Origin: Agapetus fuscipes | Taxonomy: Eukaryota; Arthropoda; Insecta; Trichoptera; Glossosomatidae | Direction of reading: 5' to 3' | Length of the DNA: 64,000 nt | Assembly: GCA_951799405.1 (NCBI GenBank) | Contig: OX637342.1 | Location: 16,353,298 to 16,417,297, forward strand | Shown here: in pieces, positions 42,001 to 52,805 of the stretch | Layout: every line of letters begins with the position of its first letter | Position numbering within the stretch: the stretch's first letter is position 1 | Notes under the pieces: model-generated | Database searches by the model: none | What the model was told of the DNA's origin: nothing | What the model saw: only the letters and a program-made list of their open reading frames with translations | Made by a program: the position numbers and the translations under genes

Positions 42001-45000
42001 TATGCCAAGACTGCGGAAGCGAATTTTTTTTTTTTGAAGATCAACACCAAATACCAAGATACAGTTGCAGATATACAAGAGAACTGCCATATAGCACTCA
42101 CTCCAATTGCGCTACAGCCCATATCTAGCCTCGAATTCCCAAATTCTTTACATCTGGCTCCTCCTGTCCCCTGCATCATGCGTCCTTAAATCACTTGCAG
42201 AAACTGTGTTACCATTTCACAAAGATTAAAATGTGATAACAATTGTAGGTTCGCTGCTTCCATTGTGACGGGGGACTTTGCCGCTGGATGCCGACTGATG
42301 ATCCTTGGATAGAGCACGCCAAATGGTTCTCTAATTGCGGTTATGTCCTGCAGAAGAAGGGAAAAGATTTCATCGATAGGCACAAATCCACGACAGCGGT
42401 AACTATAACAAAACTAACTGCTTAAATACTTTTTGTCATAGGTCCGACCGGTCCGTAGTCTAGTGGTTCTGACTCATAAATGGAGGGTTGTGGGTTTGAA
42501 TCCCGGCGGAGTACAAAAAAATACCATATTATTTTTAAATATGCTCTTCGCTGGGTGAAAAATTCATATACCTTAACCAAAGTCCGGTCACTAAAGGTCC
42601 ATCTAGCCTTACAGCAACGGAGTATTACTTGAGAATTGGCGCTTTCTTCAGTGACAAATCAAGTTCCCAAAGGACTCTCGGGGTGTGATTTCTGCTGCTT
42701 CGCCTTTGTTATTACCCAATTGAACCTCTTTTCGTAACTCATCCTTCTCATTTATCTATGGTTTTTGTCTTGTCAATTTTGTAACAGTCCTCTTAAAAAT
42801 GACGTAAGCAAGGCGAAAGTTCTCAAGCAGAAATAAATGCTCAACCTGTGGAAATAAAACTCTGTGTTTATTTGAATTTTTATACTTTCTCATGTGACTA
42901 CTTGTTTTACAAAAAACTATTTTATTGTAAAAAAAACTTCAAACATTTTTAATCCTCAGAGCATCATCAGGTAAATGTATAAATTTGACTCCCGTTAGAC
43001 TACCGAGTACATCAAATTTCAAAGTGTCGTATTATCGAGGAAAAGCTGTATTAGTTATTTTTCGTACTTGCATATTTTATTGCTTGGTGTTGCCAGGTTG
43101 GAGGGAATGGTGGCGGTCGAGTGTGGCTGGTGCGAGAGGCTGAAGTGGAAGACTTCATGAGCAGCTCCTGCGCCCTGGCAGCACTCCACTGTGGGCTGCA
43201 GCCGGAGAGGGTGCGGAGAGCCATCAGGGTGCGGCTTCAGGAAACTGGTAACACTCATCATCAATGGCTCAAAAACCCATGGTGGTTCTTTTCTCTCTTC
43301 CAATCTCTTCTCCAATCATATACTCCTACTGCATGGCAGTCTGCTACCTACCATTCCGTCCAGCCACTTTCATCTGGGTTTTCCAACTGTCCTGCACCCT
43401 TTTGGGTCCATCTTTTCCAGGCTGCGATTGTCCATTCGCTGGATGTGACCCAGCCAATGCAGTCCGCTGACCTTTATTGACCGTACCACATCAAATGGTA
43501 ACCTTCACCTGCCATGTTTTTAAATAAATAGTGAATCAGATTGTGTAGATAAACCCCAAATACTGGGAAGAAGAATAAGAATCATACGGTTATTTTTGTT
43601 TGTACCTTATCAGGTCCCCTCGATGTTGGTGTTCACCATGAAGAAGGCTTCTCTGTTCTGAGCAACCGGAATCAACGGTCCTATTGTGAATACAGCCCTG
43701 TTTTATTACGAAGTAATTGAGACTTTTGTCCCCAGGGAAAAATGGGACTCTTTTCAAGATCGGACACACTTCAAGAGTTCTCTACTGGTATTAGGTCTAG
43801 GCTTGTTCTTGTATCCGGATGCCATTCTACTAGGTGCAGCCAGTACCTCCGCAGAGGTGTTTTCTTATTTGCTCTGTCCTGATTATATGTCAAACCTTGG
43901 TATTGAAACTTACATTTGTATACAGAAGCAGCATTTTCTCATGACTTTTTGTATTATCTTTAAGGGTTTCAAGCCATATAACAAAATGGACAAAACATAG
44001 CACTTTTATGGAACAAGTTACCGGTATCTGTATGCCCACCCCAATTAAAAAACACCATAAATTTCCACTTCGTTAGCACAATATGCAATACAACAGTACT
44101 TAGTTAACACCCCTGTTACAAAGGATCAAGACATCAACCGCCACCTCACCAACCACCATCTCTCTGCAGCACTCAATCAAGTGTCATAGACCTCTAGATT
44201 CTCTGGGAGTCTTCCTCACAGGATTCCTCAAATTATTTTTTAATGTTGCTGTCAATTTATTTATTAAAACCTTGACTGTATGTTTTCAGGGACTCCCTTC
44301 AGCTCTCCGGATGCGTTGATTGATGCAGCTCTTAACGAGCAGATCAACGAGACTCCGTTTGGTAATGTGGATGTCTCCTCGTCACCACGGGCCTCGTCAT
44401 CGCTCCGTTATGCCCTGGACAACGCAGTGATAGACCACGTGACTAGAATTATTGACTCTGCTCTCTCAGAAGGGGAGGTGCATGCCCCTTCTAATAATGT
44501 TAATAGGTAAAGAAATTCAACTGCGTTATTCTATATTTAAATTAAAATACCTACCATATGTCCTGTCCCACTTGAAATGTAGTAGGGACATTTTGTTTTG
44601 ACAGCCACACTTTCTTCCACTTCTTTGTTCTTGCAATTTTCTTTTTGATTTTTGATAATTCTAGGTATTTAATTTTCTTTTCGATTCAAGATAAATTGTC
44701 CTTCGTAATAAGAATATTTTCCATGTACAAAAATAATTCCCTGTTTACATATACACTGTCCATAATGAGTGTAATGTACATGATTTTATTGTGACACGAC
44801 TATCCATGGTAGCACGGTAAAGCTGGTCAGGAAATATGGCGGAGGGTGTGCCCTTACAACTGCAACTCAACCGGTTTGCTGTCAGCAGTGTGAGCGGTAA
44901 GACGTGCCTCCTCGTGAGGTGTGCCATGGACTTTGTAACACTGCGCAATGAAGTAACATTTTCTTGAACAGCGTTAAGTCATGGAGTTTTTTGTGAAGCT

Positions 45001-47115
45001 TGGAAAGAATAAAACTGAAATATTCTAGATGCCTCAAGGGTCTCGACTGTGATCCATCACTTCGTCTTTTGCACACTTCTTCAGAGCTTTGTTACTGAGT
45101 GATTGGATCTGCATTGCTGTCGTCCTTAGAGATTTTGAAGCGACACATCATGAAGCGAATGGGGCTTGGATATTTGATGTGGAAAGTTGCTAATTTGACC
45201 ACAGTCAAGACCATGAAGACATCTAGTGTTTGAAGCAGGCTGTCAAAGCTTAAAAACATAATTTTCTCCATTTGTTCCGACTCTATTGTAAAGAAAGAGA
45301 TCTTCGTTTTCTTCAATGCTGCTACAGCTCAATTTTATCCTTCAACTTCTGCCTTCATCTCCGCCTGTCCTCCGATGACACTTTTCAGTTGGCAACTTAA
45401 AAAAAAGAGATCTAATACAGTTAATTTGTTCTGTTTCAGCGCCCCCGTAATACGTAGTAATAGCAACATAGACAGACCTCCTAGAAACAATCCTACCTCA
45501 AATATAGAAAGTGCTCCTAGTGAAACAATTTATCCAAATAATGTAGACAGTAGCAATAGTGGTGAAGACGTTAGGAAAGCAGACGCAGAGCCGCAGAAGG
45601 AGAAATCAGATGAATCTGTTGCCAGCGAGGCAGAGACGCCGCATAACCTAGTGAAGAGCTCCTCGTCCAACAGTGCCGAGTTATTGGAGGAAGAAAACCG
45701 GCTGTTGAAGGAAGCGAGGATGTGCAAAGTGTGCATGGACGCTGAGGTGAGTTCATTCAGCGTTTAAAAATGAGTCTATTTTTATATTTTTATGTAGTTA
45801 AATACGTTTGGATGGCTTGACTCTGGCTAATATTTACACACACCATATTCTCTAGTTCTTCGGACACGTTGTCCGCGGCAATGAGGATAGCCTGGAACGA
45901 CTGGTTGGGATTGGTGGCTTGGAGGGGAAGAGACGAATATCCCTCAAGCGATGGACCAATCAAGTGAAGACAGTAGCAAGAACCTTGGTGGTTGGAGCGC
46001 CGCAGGCAGCGAAGATTATAAATTAATGCGTGTTATATATTTTGTTCCTAGGCTTATAGGTTGGTATTAGGTTACGCAACGCAAACGCAACTCGCAACGC
46101 AACTAAGCTACACATATAGTGTAACTTTTTGCCGCGTTATCACCGAAGGGGTCGCATGTGGTGAGTTGAACCTATTTATTTTTACAGGTAAGGGGGCCGG
46201 CCTTACGCCAACCACTTCAGTTGAAGTGGAGGTTTCCCAGCTCCCGAGAGTGCTGGTACTCATTTCTTGTGAAGGCTGAGTAAACCTTGCCGGTATTTTA
46301 TTTTGGGGTTTGAAATAAACACCGAAACGGGAAATCATTTCTGACACCCTCGGTGGGATTCAAACCCGAGCTTTCGGCATGGAATGCAAGCACTCTACCA
46401 CCTGAGCTATCGACCGGACTAAACATATACACATACTAAAAATCAAGCAAGACTTTTACTAAACAAAATAAAAAACCCAGAAGAAACACAAACCTTAGAC
46501 TACTTCTCATAAAGACTTGTGTGGAGGATCTGGATGTACGACTGTGAGACTTGGTACCCTTCAAAATGAAAAATCACCGCTGGGATAGTTGAGGGGATAA
46601 GGCCTCAGCGCTCAAATTTGCATTATTGGCACTAACGTTGGTTCGAACCCCGCCTGCATCATGTTCTATCGACAATGACTTCGACCCTGGATGCACGCCT
46701 GTTAGACTTGGTGACTTTCAGAAAGAAAACTAAATTGCACAGAGGACTGCACATGACTTTCTAGCAAAACAAGGTTCTTGATGGTTGTGTTGTTTATCTC
46801 ATACCTGGTTTACATCCCATTTAGTTCTGTTTGTGGGGATGTCTGCTTGTGGGAATGCATTTAATATAAATCTTAAATGATATATATCTTTGCAGCTTAG
46901 ATTAGATTGGATTAGTTTGACGCCATTATATTAATTTGATACTCTGTTCTTTTATTTTTTTTTAAATATTCAAATCTTTTTTTTTTTTTCAGGTGGGTGT
47001 GGTATTCCTGCCGTGCGGCCATCTTGTCAGCTGCGTGCTGTGCGCGTCTTGTCTGCCGCAGTGTCCGTTGTGCCGAGCTAACGTCAAAGGCGTCGTCAGA
47101 ACATATCTGTCATAA
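36002..47115 (+). CDS. Diap2: Inhibitor of apoptosis protein, DIAP2/XIAP type, complete (9 exons, 588 aa)
   Basis: Exons 36002-36169, 38462-38695, 39272-39471, 40211-40427, 42249-42398, 43097-43247, 44290-44506, 45440-45746 and 46993-47115 have GT/AG borders and matching phases, totalling 1,767 bases with no stop until TAA. Three BIR domains each keep the C-x2-C-x16-H-x6-C zinc site (C41/C44/H61/C68, C162/C165/H182/C189, C276/C279/H296/C303). A UBA-like helical region ([17 protein letters not shown]) spans ~336-390. A Ser-rich linker leads to a C3HC4 RING (C541 to C575, [18 protein letters not shown]). BIRs bind caspases or IAP antagonists; the RING is a ubiquitin ligase. In flies the orthologue acts in IMD immune signalling. 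Exon 1 begins at ATG 36002, not at the in-frame GTG 35993. Every splice-separated domain is intact. Confidence 0.95.
36571..37706 (-). mobile_element. Defective piggyBac-like element in IAP intron 1
   Basis: Ends CCCGTAACTGGCAAGG and its complement CCAGTCACGGG sit between TTAA duplications (36567-36570 and 37707-37710). On the minus strand about 37100-36945 encodes a piggyBac C-terminal Cys-rich finger (RCGICP, a stop, then [19 protein letters not shown] and CIECEKC). The catalytic region is missing, so it is non-autonomous. Further CTGGCAAGGTGGTTCC repeats lie in the subterminal parts. Confidence 0.9.
37725..37850 (+). repeat. Dispersed repeat family H, copy 1
   Basis: TACAAAGGATCAGGACATCA and TCATAGACCCTAGGATTCTG recur with few changes at 44090-44222. 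Confidence 0.65.
37895..38255 (+). repeat. Chimeric SINE: family C 3' part joined to family B
   Basis: 37920-38025 is SINE C (CCAAAGACCGGTCATC, CAGCAACTGGGTCTTGC, GACGACCAAGCTCG). It passes directly into the SINE B head (AAAGGTCGAAAGCTCAATTGG) and a shortened B body. The same junction is seen on the other strand at 38920-39247. Confidence 0.7.
38920..39247 (-). repeat. Chimeric SINE C-B, second copy
   Basis: On the minus strand SINE C (39247-39181) is followed at once by a SINE B head and body (39180-38920). It lies in IAP intron 2. Confidence 0.7.
39500..39851. other. IAP intron 3, proximal part
   Basis: 39735-39851 (TCCAGTGTGCAACTTGTAAA, GCCCGCATCCTT) is repeated at 40110-40180, on the other side of a SINE C. 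This suggests the SINE landed in or beside a duplicated repeat. Otherwise unassigned. Confidence 0.45.
39852..40085 (-). repeat. SINE family C, head missing
   Basis: (AAT)n tail at 39857-39873, then AGAGCCCTCTGCGAGCTTAG and GACCTTTGGTGACCGG on the plus strand, i.e. a minus-oriented copy. Confidence 0.8.
40515..40885 (-). repeat. SINE family B with an internal 19-bp tandem expansion
   Basis: Minus-oriented copy in IAP intron 4. Its body is interrupted by five tandem units of TTTATTCACCATGTAGGTG (40655-40749). Confidence 0.75.
41198..41419 (+). pseudogene. L2/CR1-like ORF C-terminal remnant with (TA)n tail
   Basis: Reads [20 protein letters not shown] then [16 protein letters not shown] and a stop, followed by a short UTR and (TA)n at 41397-41419. 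Homologous to 21800-21960. Confidence 0.75.
41420..42248. other. IAP intron 4, distal part
   Basis: No repeat or exon recognised. Confidence 0.45.
42446..42690 (+). repeat. SINE family C
   Basis: ACCGGTCCGTAGTCTAGTGG and GGTTTGAATCCCGGCGG head, body to ACTCTCGGGGTGTGAT. In IAP intron 5. No ATT tail. Confidence 0.8.
42691..43096. other. IAP intron 5, distal part
   Basis: AT-rich. No repeat recognised. Confidence 0.45.
43248..44089. other. IAP intron 6
   Basis: No clear repeat. Several short open frames without motifs. Confidence 0.45.
44090..44222 (+). repeat. Dispersed repeat family H, copy 2
   Basis: TACAAAGGATCAAGACATCA and TCATAGACCTCTAGATTCTC, in IAP intron 6. Confidence 0.65.
44507..45439. 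other. IAP intron 7
   Basis: No coding motif recognised. 45330-45400 resembles the repeat around 39735-39851. Confidence 0.45.
45845..46025 (+). pseudogene. Non-LTR retrotransposon ORF remnant
   Basis: Reads [16 protein letters not shown] then [20 protein letters not shown], the usual C-terminal block of RTE-like polyproteins. In IAP intron 8. Confidence 0.65.
46077..46420 (-). repeat. SINE family B, full length
   Basis: The minus-oriented copy runs from the tRNA-like head at 46420-46350 to ACTATATGTGTAGCTTAGTT at about 46105. In IAP intron 8. Confidence 0.85.
46595..46680 (+). repeat. tRNA-like sequence
   Basis: GGGATAGTTGAGGGGATAAG (A-box-like) and GGTTCGAACCCCGCC (B box), without acceptor-stem complementarity. 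Probably another SINE head. Confidence 0.4.
46805..46918 (+). repeat. Family A 3' terminus
   Basis: GTCTGCTTGTGGGAATGCAT to GCAGCTTAGATTAGATTGG. Close to the IAP last-exon acceptor. Confidence 0.75.
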
Positions 47116-47710
47116 TCCCCACACACACTCAAAGACAACAAACCAAAGGCAACTTAAATATTTATATTGTACTCCCGTCAAGGTGTTAGAATTGTTGTTT
47201 AGATGCAGCTAAGGTTGAATTTGTCTTACCGGATAACCTTGCTAAATGTGTATTAGAAATAGAAGAGTCACTTCAATAGCGAGCTTAAATGATCCTTACT
47301 GTTCTTGTATTGTTTTTCTTTCAGAGAAGGTATGAATCCATAGAAGAAAATTTGCACATAGGTTTTACACAAAGAAATTAATCGTGTAGAAGCAAAAGCA
47401 GTAATCTTGGATTTTTGTGAAAATCAGATAAATGCATAGAAACACAGGATATCATTTTCTTATCTTTTTAATTTAATATTAAGCTCATTTTAAAAAAAAT
47501 CCTAGTTTCCCGCCTTTGGTGGCTCAAATATCTTTTGATAATTTCCTTTATTTTTAATGTTTGAATAATGGTGGCATCTGTAGAATTTATGTAAATGGTT
47601 TTCAAATTAAGTTTACAAATCTTCAACCAGATGTTCTCGTTCCATCTGTGACTTGAATATGAGATGAAGGAGCCAATATTTTTCATTTCTAAATGCGTGC
47701 CCTAAATAAA
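47116..47710 (+). other. Probable 3' UTR of the IAP gene
   Basis: No repeat is seen here, unlike the introns. The first AATAAA that fits a transcript end is at 47705-47710. Transcript data are needed to fix the end. Confidence 0.4.
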
Positions 47711-47744
47711 CTTATTTTCCCTTTTAATCAAAAGACCGATTGTG

Positions 47745-47910
47745 ATATTCATATGGGAAAGAACCTAAACATTTGTACCACGATCCATCCAGGAAATATT
47801 AACATCTCACGGTACACCCACATCTCAAAAGACAGTGATTTTATTCTCCTGGCGTCGGGTAAGTGTCCACCCTTCCATGCCATAGAATACAATTCGAAAG
47901 ATGTACCACT
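47745..47910 (-). pseudogene. RTE-type RT remnant
   Basis: The minus strand reads RRIKSLSFEMWVYREMLIFP then GWIVVQMFR, matching the FEMW.YRRML...WM...TN pattern of RTE/BovB-like ORFs. Confidence 0.55.
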
Positions 47911-47952
47911 TCTGATTTTAGACTTTTTTGGGGCTATTCTTAGACATTTTAG

Positions 47953-48147
47953 TCGTCGGTTGAACCCGCTCTTTGACAAACTAATGATGCATTTGTATGA
48001 AGACCTGCCAATCCAAGATGGCTGCAAGTCAACAGCTGATTTGTCTTCATACAAATATTACAAAATTCGGTAGGTAAGAATGACCGTGCTGATGAAACTT
48101 CCAGCTCAGGCACCATTAGTTTGTCAAAGCGTGGGCTCAACCGACGT
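47953..48147. mobile_element. Inverted-repeat element
   Basis: Arms CGTCGGTTGAACCCGCTCTT and ACAAACTAATG at the left are complemented at 48111-48147. ~195 bp, non-coding. Confidence 0.6.
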
Positions 48148-48198
48148 TAATATTTAAATTTTCATGATTGCCACTTATTTATAACAAATCGGACATTA

Positions 48199-48300
48199 TG
48201 AATGTTGAAGAGATGAAAGAGATTTGCAAGGACATAAAAAAGTGGAGACGTATCTGCGAAGGTACCGGCCACCCCTAGTTAAGATACAGTACAGTACAGG
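48199..48300 (+). pseudogene. 3' end of the ACAGTAC-tailed non-LTR element
   Basis: Reads MNVEEMKEICKDIKKWRRIC then EGTGHP and stop, with a TACAGTACAGTAC tail, as at 8545. Confidence 0.75.
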
Positions 48301-48848
48301 ACACCATTACTTCAATAAGTGTTTCCCTTAATTTGTAATAGCTAGAAAAATCAAATATTAATGAAGGACACTTGCAAGATTTGTTTTGTTAACTTGCAAA
48401 TACAGTCAAACTCCGTTATAGGGATCATGGATATAGCGAATTCACGGCTATAGTCAGCAAGTACTTACTGGTTTGTTAGTTTGGCCATAATTCGGAAATA
48501 ACGAGCGGGCTTCACGGATATAACGTCCAAATAATATAGCCAGCTAAATTCACCAGGCGCGTGCATAGGGTATAGGCAAATCCATTTCAGAATTAAAAAA
48601 AATTCCCATTCCTTTAAAATAACTCATTTGGAATTGACTGAGTTGCTAACGATGGCTCCAATAGAGTTTAAATTTTGAATCTTAAATCTGAATATCAAGC
48701 TTAAATGGTTTTTTACCATATTTCGCCTACCTGTTAGGCGCATGTGCCTGTATGGGATGCACGCCCCTGCAATTCACCCAGGTAAAGAAAAAAAGAAAAT
48801 GAAACAGTCTTAGTGATGCCATAAACAAGACAAAGAACGCTACCTGTC

Positions 48849-49012
48849 CTGGAAGTCTCATCACCACGGTAATTCTTACCTACTGAATATCGGTAATCTT
48901 TGTATGTAGACCAATCAGCTGTTCGCTTGCGGTCATCTTGGATTGACAGACCTTCATACAAATATTTTGGGTATTCGGTAGGTAAGAATTACCGTGGTGA
49001 TGACACTTCCAG
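48849..49012. mobile_element. Inverted-repeat MITE (~164 bp)
   Basis: Arms of ~40 bases (CTGGAAGTCTCATCACCACG and ACCGTGGTGATGACACTTCC) inside the pogo-like element. Confidence 0.7.
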
Positions 49013-49265
49013 CCCTGGATGGCTTGGCAGCGGGCTAAGACATATTTGTTCTTTTTGCTCTAAGACACATTTGTTCTTTTGTTTTACTACTGCATGCGTA
49101 AATCGTATCTGGTCTTCCCTATTTCCTTAAAAACATAGAAATATGCTGCTTGAAAATGTGCAAGCTTTCATACCCCAGCGTAAATGGAAAAATTGGTAGG
49201 TAGGTAATTTTTTTACCTACTCATGCTTATAACAAGTAACGGCTTTAAGGAGCAAAGTGAGTTAG

Positions 49266-49392
49266 GCCGGGTATTTTCAACGTTGGCATTACAACTTTAT
49301 ACTGAATGAAGAGGACCCGTTATGTCAATCGTGTAGGTGTTTTTTTTATCAGTTTAAAGTCGCATATACTAACGTTGAAAATACCGGGCCCT
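49266..49392. mobile_element. Family F MITE
   Basis: CCGGGTATTTTCAACGTTGG ... CTAACGTTGAAAATACCGGG, next to the right end of the pogo-like element. Confidence 0.75.
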
Positions 49393-49427
49393 GGTCTTTT
49401 GGTGCTCGCTGTAACCAAGTTTGACTG

Positions 49428-50923
49428 TGCATCATAATCAATGTGATATGAATATATACTTAGTAATTAATTGTAATTAAAGTATTATTTAAACAAAGCT
49501 GAATAATATATTATGACTATTTATTTTATATAGGAATGAAAGTGAGATCTGCTAACTGTAACGTTTTAAGTTTAAAATAGCATTAGGTTTGGTTTTTTGA
49601 AAATTTTATTGTCACTTTGGGATAAAAGACATTTTTAATGTGTGTATAAATGTACGCCCTTTTTTACACAGCCATATTCTATCCGATTTGTGTATGGTTT
49701 TGGATGGGATCGCCGGACAAATCGTACAAAAGCTTTCATAGATCCCCGTACGCTACTAGACTTCCGATTCATCACCGGATATAAGGACCATAGACAAACC
49801 GGACAGAATCCGTTCTGTGTGAAAAAGCTCTTAGTGAATGCATAAAATACATATTAGAAATTTATGTGAAAAATCAAATTATATTGTACAGTAATTCCTT
49901 AAGTATAAAAAAAAATAAGTTGGGTGAAAAACTGTGTTGTGTTTCTCAATTTTGGTTTTTGACTGTCTCTCCCAAATAGAGCCTTGATCTCCCAAACACT
50001 GCTTATCCAACTCCTTGGTTTTTTGACTATGCCGAGTCTATTGTTTTACCCGTTGCGTTAATATGTACTAACAAGGGATTATTGTATTGAATGTAAAAAT
50101 ATATGTTAGGTGTACCTACATTTTATTGAAATGTTTACAAATTACATCTATAATTTGAAAAATATTTATCAGTTTATTTATTATCATGCCAGAAATCAAA
50201 TTTCAGTTTGGAATATCTAATTTTTAGTTTATTTATTAATGTGCATGTAAGAATCAATAAATAATTTATTTGGTTTTAAAAACTACTACAAAACGAACAG
50301 TGAATGAAAATCTAAAATCTACAAAATTAAAAAGATTATTGCCGATTTCACCAACAACTCCCATAGCCAATTTGTTGTTCAGTGGAACTGAAATGACTAT
50401 AGAGTCGGCGCATTCATAATATCCCTCGGCGATGTGATGTCATCCAACGTGAATGTAGAATGGATTCCTGACATTCTGGGATTTATTCTCTTTTATAGCC
50501 TTGTGAAATATATGCCTGATGACAAATGTGCTAAATGCACTTCTAAGGGCTTAGACTTTTCAATTTACTTACATCATATTTTATTGTAGTTATGTCTGAC
50601 TGTCCTGCTATTAGTCCGGCCATGTGATGTCACATCTCCCCCAACTTTGAATGTGTGGAGTCCTAATGGACTTTCTTATAATACTTTAAATTTTAAATAG
50701 ACTTTTTACAGACAAAAATACACCATACATAGAGGATATGATTCAAATTTATCATAAAAAAACTGTAAAAATAAAAACAATGTTTTCTTAACGAGTTGGT
50801 TTATTTCTTTGAGCGATTTTAGTGTTATCACTCCATTATGGAGAAAGCAACTAAGCAAACACCTAAGAAAACAATTAAAAAGGTTGAATAAGAGTTTTAG
50901 GCTTACACGGCTGGCTGATGATG
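49428..50923. other. Unassigned AT-rich stretch
   Basis: No gene or clear repeat recognised. Confidence 0.5.
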
Positions 50924-51131
50924 CTGGAGTGATGTTTCCCGGGATCTGTTGCCGTGGTCTGTGGGAGCTGGAGCTTCCGGACGTTTCGCTCATTTCTACG
51001 ATGGGCTTCTTCAGCGTGAAGTATGATGATGAAGATGATCTTGATGAGAACTGTGATGAAAATGGGCGAAACGTCCGGAAGCTCCAGCTCCCACAGACCA
51101 CGGCAACAGATCCCGGAAAACATCACTCCAG
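50924..51131. repeat. 208-bp hairpin repeat
   Basis: Arms of ~70 bases (CTGGAGTGATGTTTCCCGGG ... GGAGCTTCCGGACGTTTCG) nearly perfectly complementary across a short loop. The translated frames in it are shadows of the palindrome. A single arm is at 22078-22195. Confidence 0.8.
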
Positions 51132-52044
51132 TAAAAAGGTTGTTCTCTTGGTAATGGTGGGATAAAATATACCTACCAAGTGAAGACAAACTTTATTTTA
51201 ATTTTTGCATTGTTAAATTACAATTAATTTTAACATTGTCAATACACAAACGGCAAACCCTTCTACTTTTATAAAAATAGAGTATGCTATTACATTATAA
51301 TGTACCTTGCGGTTGTTACAAGGGTTTTTAAAGTTAAAAATCAATTCAGATCATTTCCAAATCAAATTTATGATCTACGTTTTGTAATCAACTTTGTATA
51401 GCAGCAACTATTTGCCTCTATTTAAATCTTACCACTGTTTATTCTGACTTGGTTATGGAAGGGTTAATTATGTAAAAACATTTTGACATTTCTAAACTTA
51501 TTATTATTATTACTAGTATCAAAATTATTTTCAATACCTAATTACAAATTAATCAATTTAATTTGTCTTAAGAATTCAGGGAATAATATTTTTTCGATAT
51601 GTTCAGTAACATTCTCCTTTTAACTAAAAACACATGTGTTTACAATTTTGTTGATTTTTTGTGTATTTAAACATAACAGTTAAGAAAATTAGATGCTTTT
51701 AAATGTTCAATATTTAATATTTATTTCATAATATAAGTAGTATTTTTCAAATTGATAATTAATCTAAGTTTTCCGAATTAAAAGATTTTTTGTTCAGTTG
51801 ACAATGTGGACCACATCAGATGTCATTCTATTTTGTAAAAAAGGTACCAATTTACTTTTCTGAATCTCATCTCATTGGAATGATTATGTTAAAAAAACTC
51901 ATTGTTAAAAATATATGTGAAAATATATAAATCAACAAATCAAAATGGTGTCTTTAATTTTGATTGTGTATTGATAATTTTATTTGAATCGGGTTCGAAG
52001 AGTAGGAGAAATACATTTCCGAATAAAAGTTATGTCCTTTGCCT
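51132..52044. other. Unassigned AT-rich stretch
   Basis: Nothing recognised. Confidence 0.5.
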
Positions 52045-52486
52045 TTATTTTTATTTTATTTTATTTTATTTTATTTTCATAGGACAACAAACAGCGTTAC
52101 ATAAGAAATATAATAGTAGCAATTACAAAAAAACATGGCCAATTATATGTTGCCACGGATATAAAATTTAGGAAGTTGGAAATAATTACAAGATGTTAAT
52201 TACAAGTAACTAATTACAAGAAAAAAAAAAAAAATACTGCTCTCAAAACAGAATATGATGTGAAAAAAAATGTAAATTTAAAAATAAAGAAAATCAGTTC
52301 TCCCTGAGTGAAGCACCCACCGCTTTGCGAAAGTGCGCCGTCTCTAAATGAAAAATATCAATGCTACTGAAACACTTGTTATAAGTTTCACAGACCCGGT
52401 AAATTGGCGCGCTCTGAGCATAGTTAGTGCGACACACAGGGAGATGAAAGAGTTGGTCTACCGTGTGCCTGGTTCTGCGTTAAAAT
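52045..52486 (-). pseudogene. Jockey-like retrotransposon 3' end with (AAAAT)n tail
   Basis: The minus strand at 52486-52303 reads RTRHTVDQLFHLPVCRTNYA then YRVCETYNKC and IDIFHLE and a stop. This is the R.R....LF.P..RTNY...P..R.C..YN ending of jockey/R1-like ORFs. The 3' UTR leads to (AAAAT)n at 52048-52077. Confidence 0.7.
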
Positions 52487-52494
52487 AATACATT

Positions 52495-52805
52495 TGTAAT
52501 AATAATAATATAAAGATGATTTATTTGGTGAGCGCTGTTTTTGTGTGAATCCCACCACAAGAGCCCTCCGTGAGCTTGTTTGTCGCTATAGAAAGCGCCA
52601 TTTCTCAAGCAAGACTCAGTTGCTGTTAGCTGGATGGACCTTTGGTGACCGGACCTTTGGTAAAGGTATATTAATTTTTTCAAGCCAGCAAAGAGCATAT
52701 TTGAAAACATAAATGGTATATTTTTTGTGCTCCCCTGGGATTCAAACCCACACCCTTATATTAACGTGTCAGAAGCGCTAACCCCTAGCCTATGGATCGG
52801 CCTAG
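52495..52805 (-). repeat. SINE family C, full length
   Basis: (AAT)n tail at 52498-52510, body, and tRNA-like head ending near GGATCGGCC at 52803. Adjoins the jockey-like remnant. Confidence 0.8.

Larger units (their letters stand above)
48403..49427. mobile_element. Pogo/Tigger-like element remnant hosting two MITEs
   Basis: Begins CAGTCAAACTCCGTTATAGG and ends with the complement of CAGTCAAACTTGGTTACAGC, a pogo-family type of end. TA precedes the left end, but TG follows the right. No transposase frame remains. Confidence 0.5.

Noticed and set aside
36002..47115. Endogenous viral IAP
   Set aside because: Nine exons with cellular DIAP2-type order (three BIRs, UBA-like, RING) fit a host gene, not an integrated viral copy.
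50706..51189. Overlapping open frames on both strands with [12 protein letters not shown]
   Set aside because: They arise from the two arms of the hairpin repeat.
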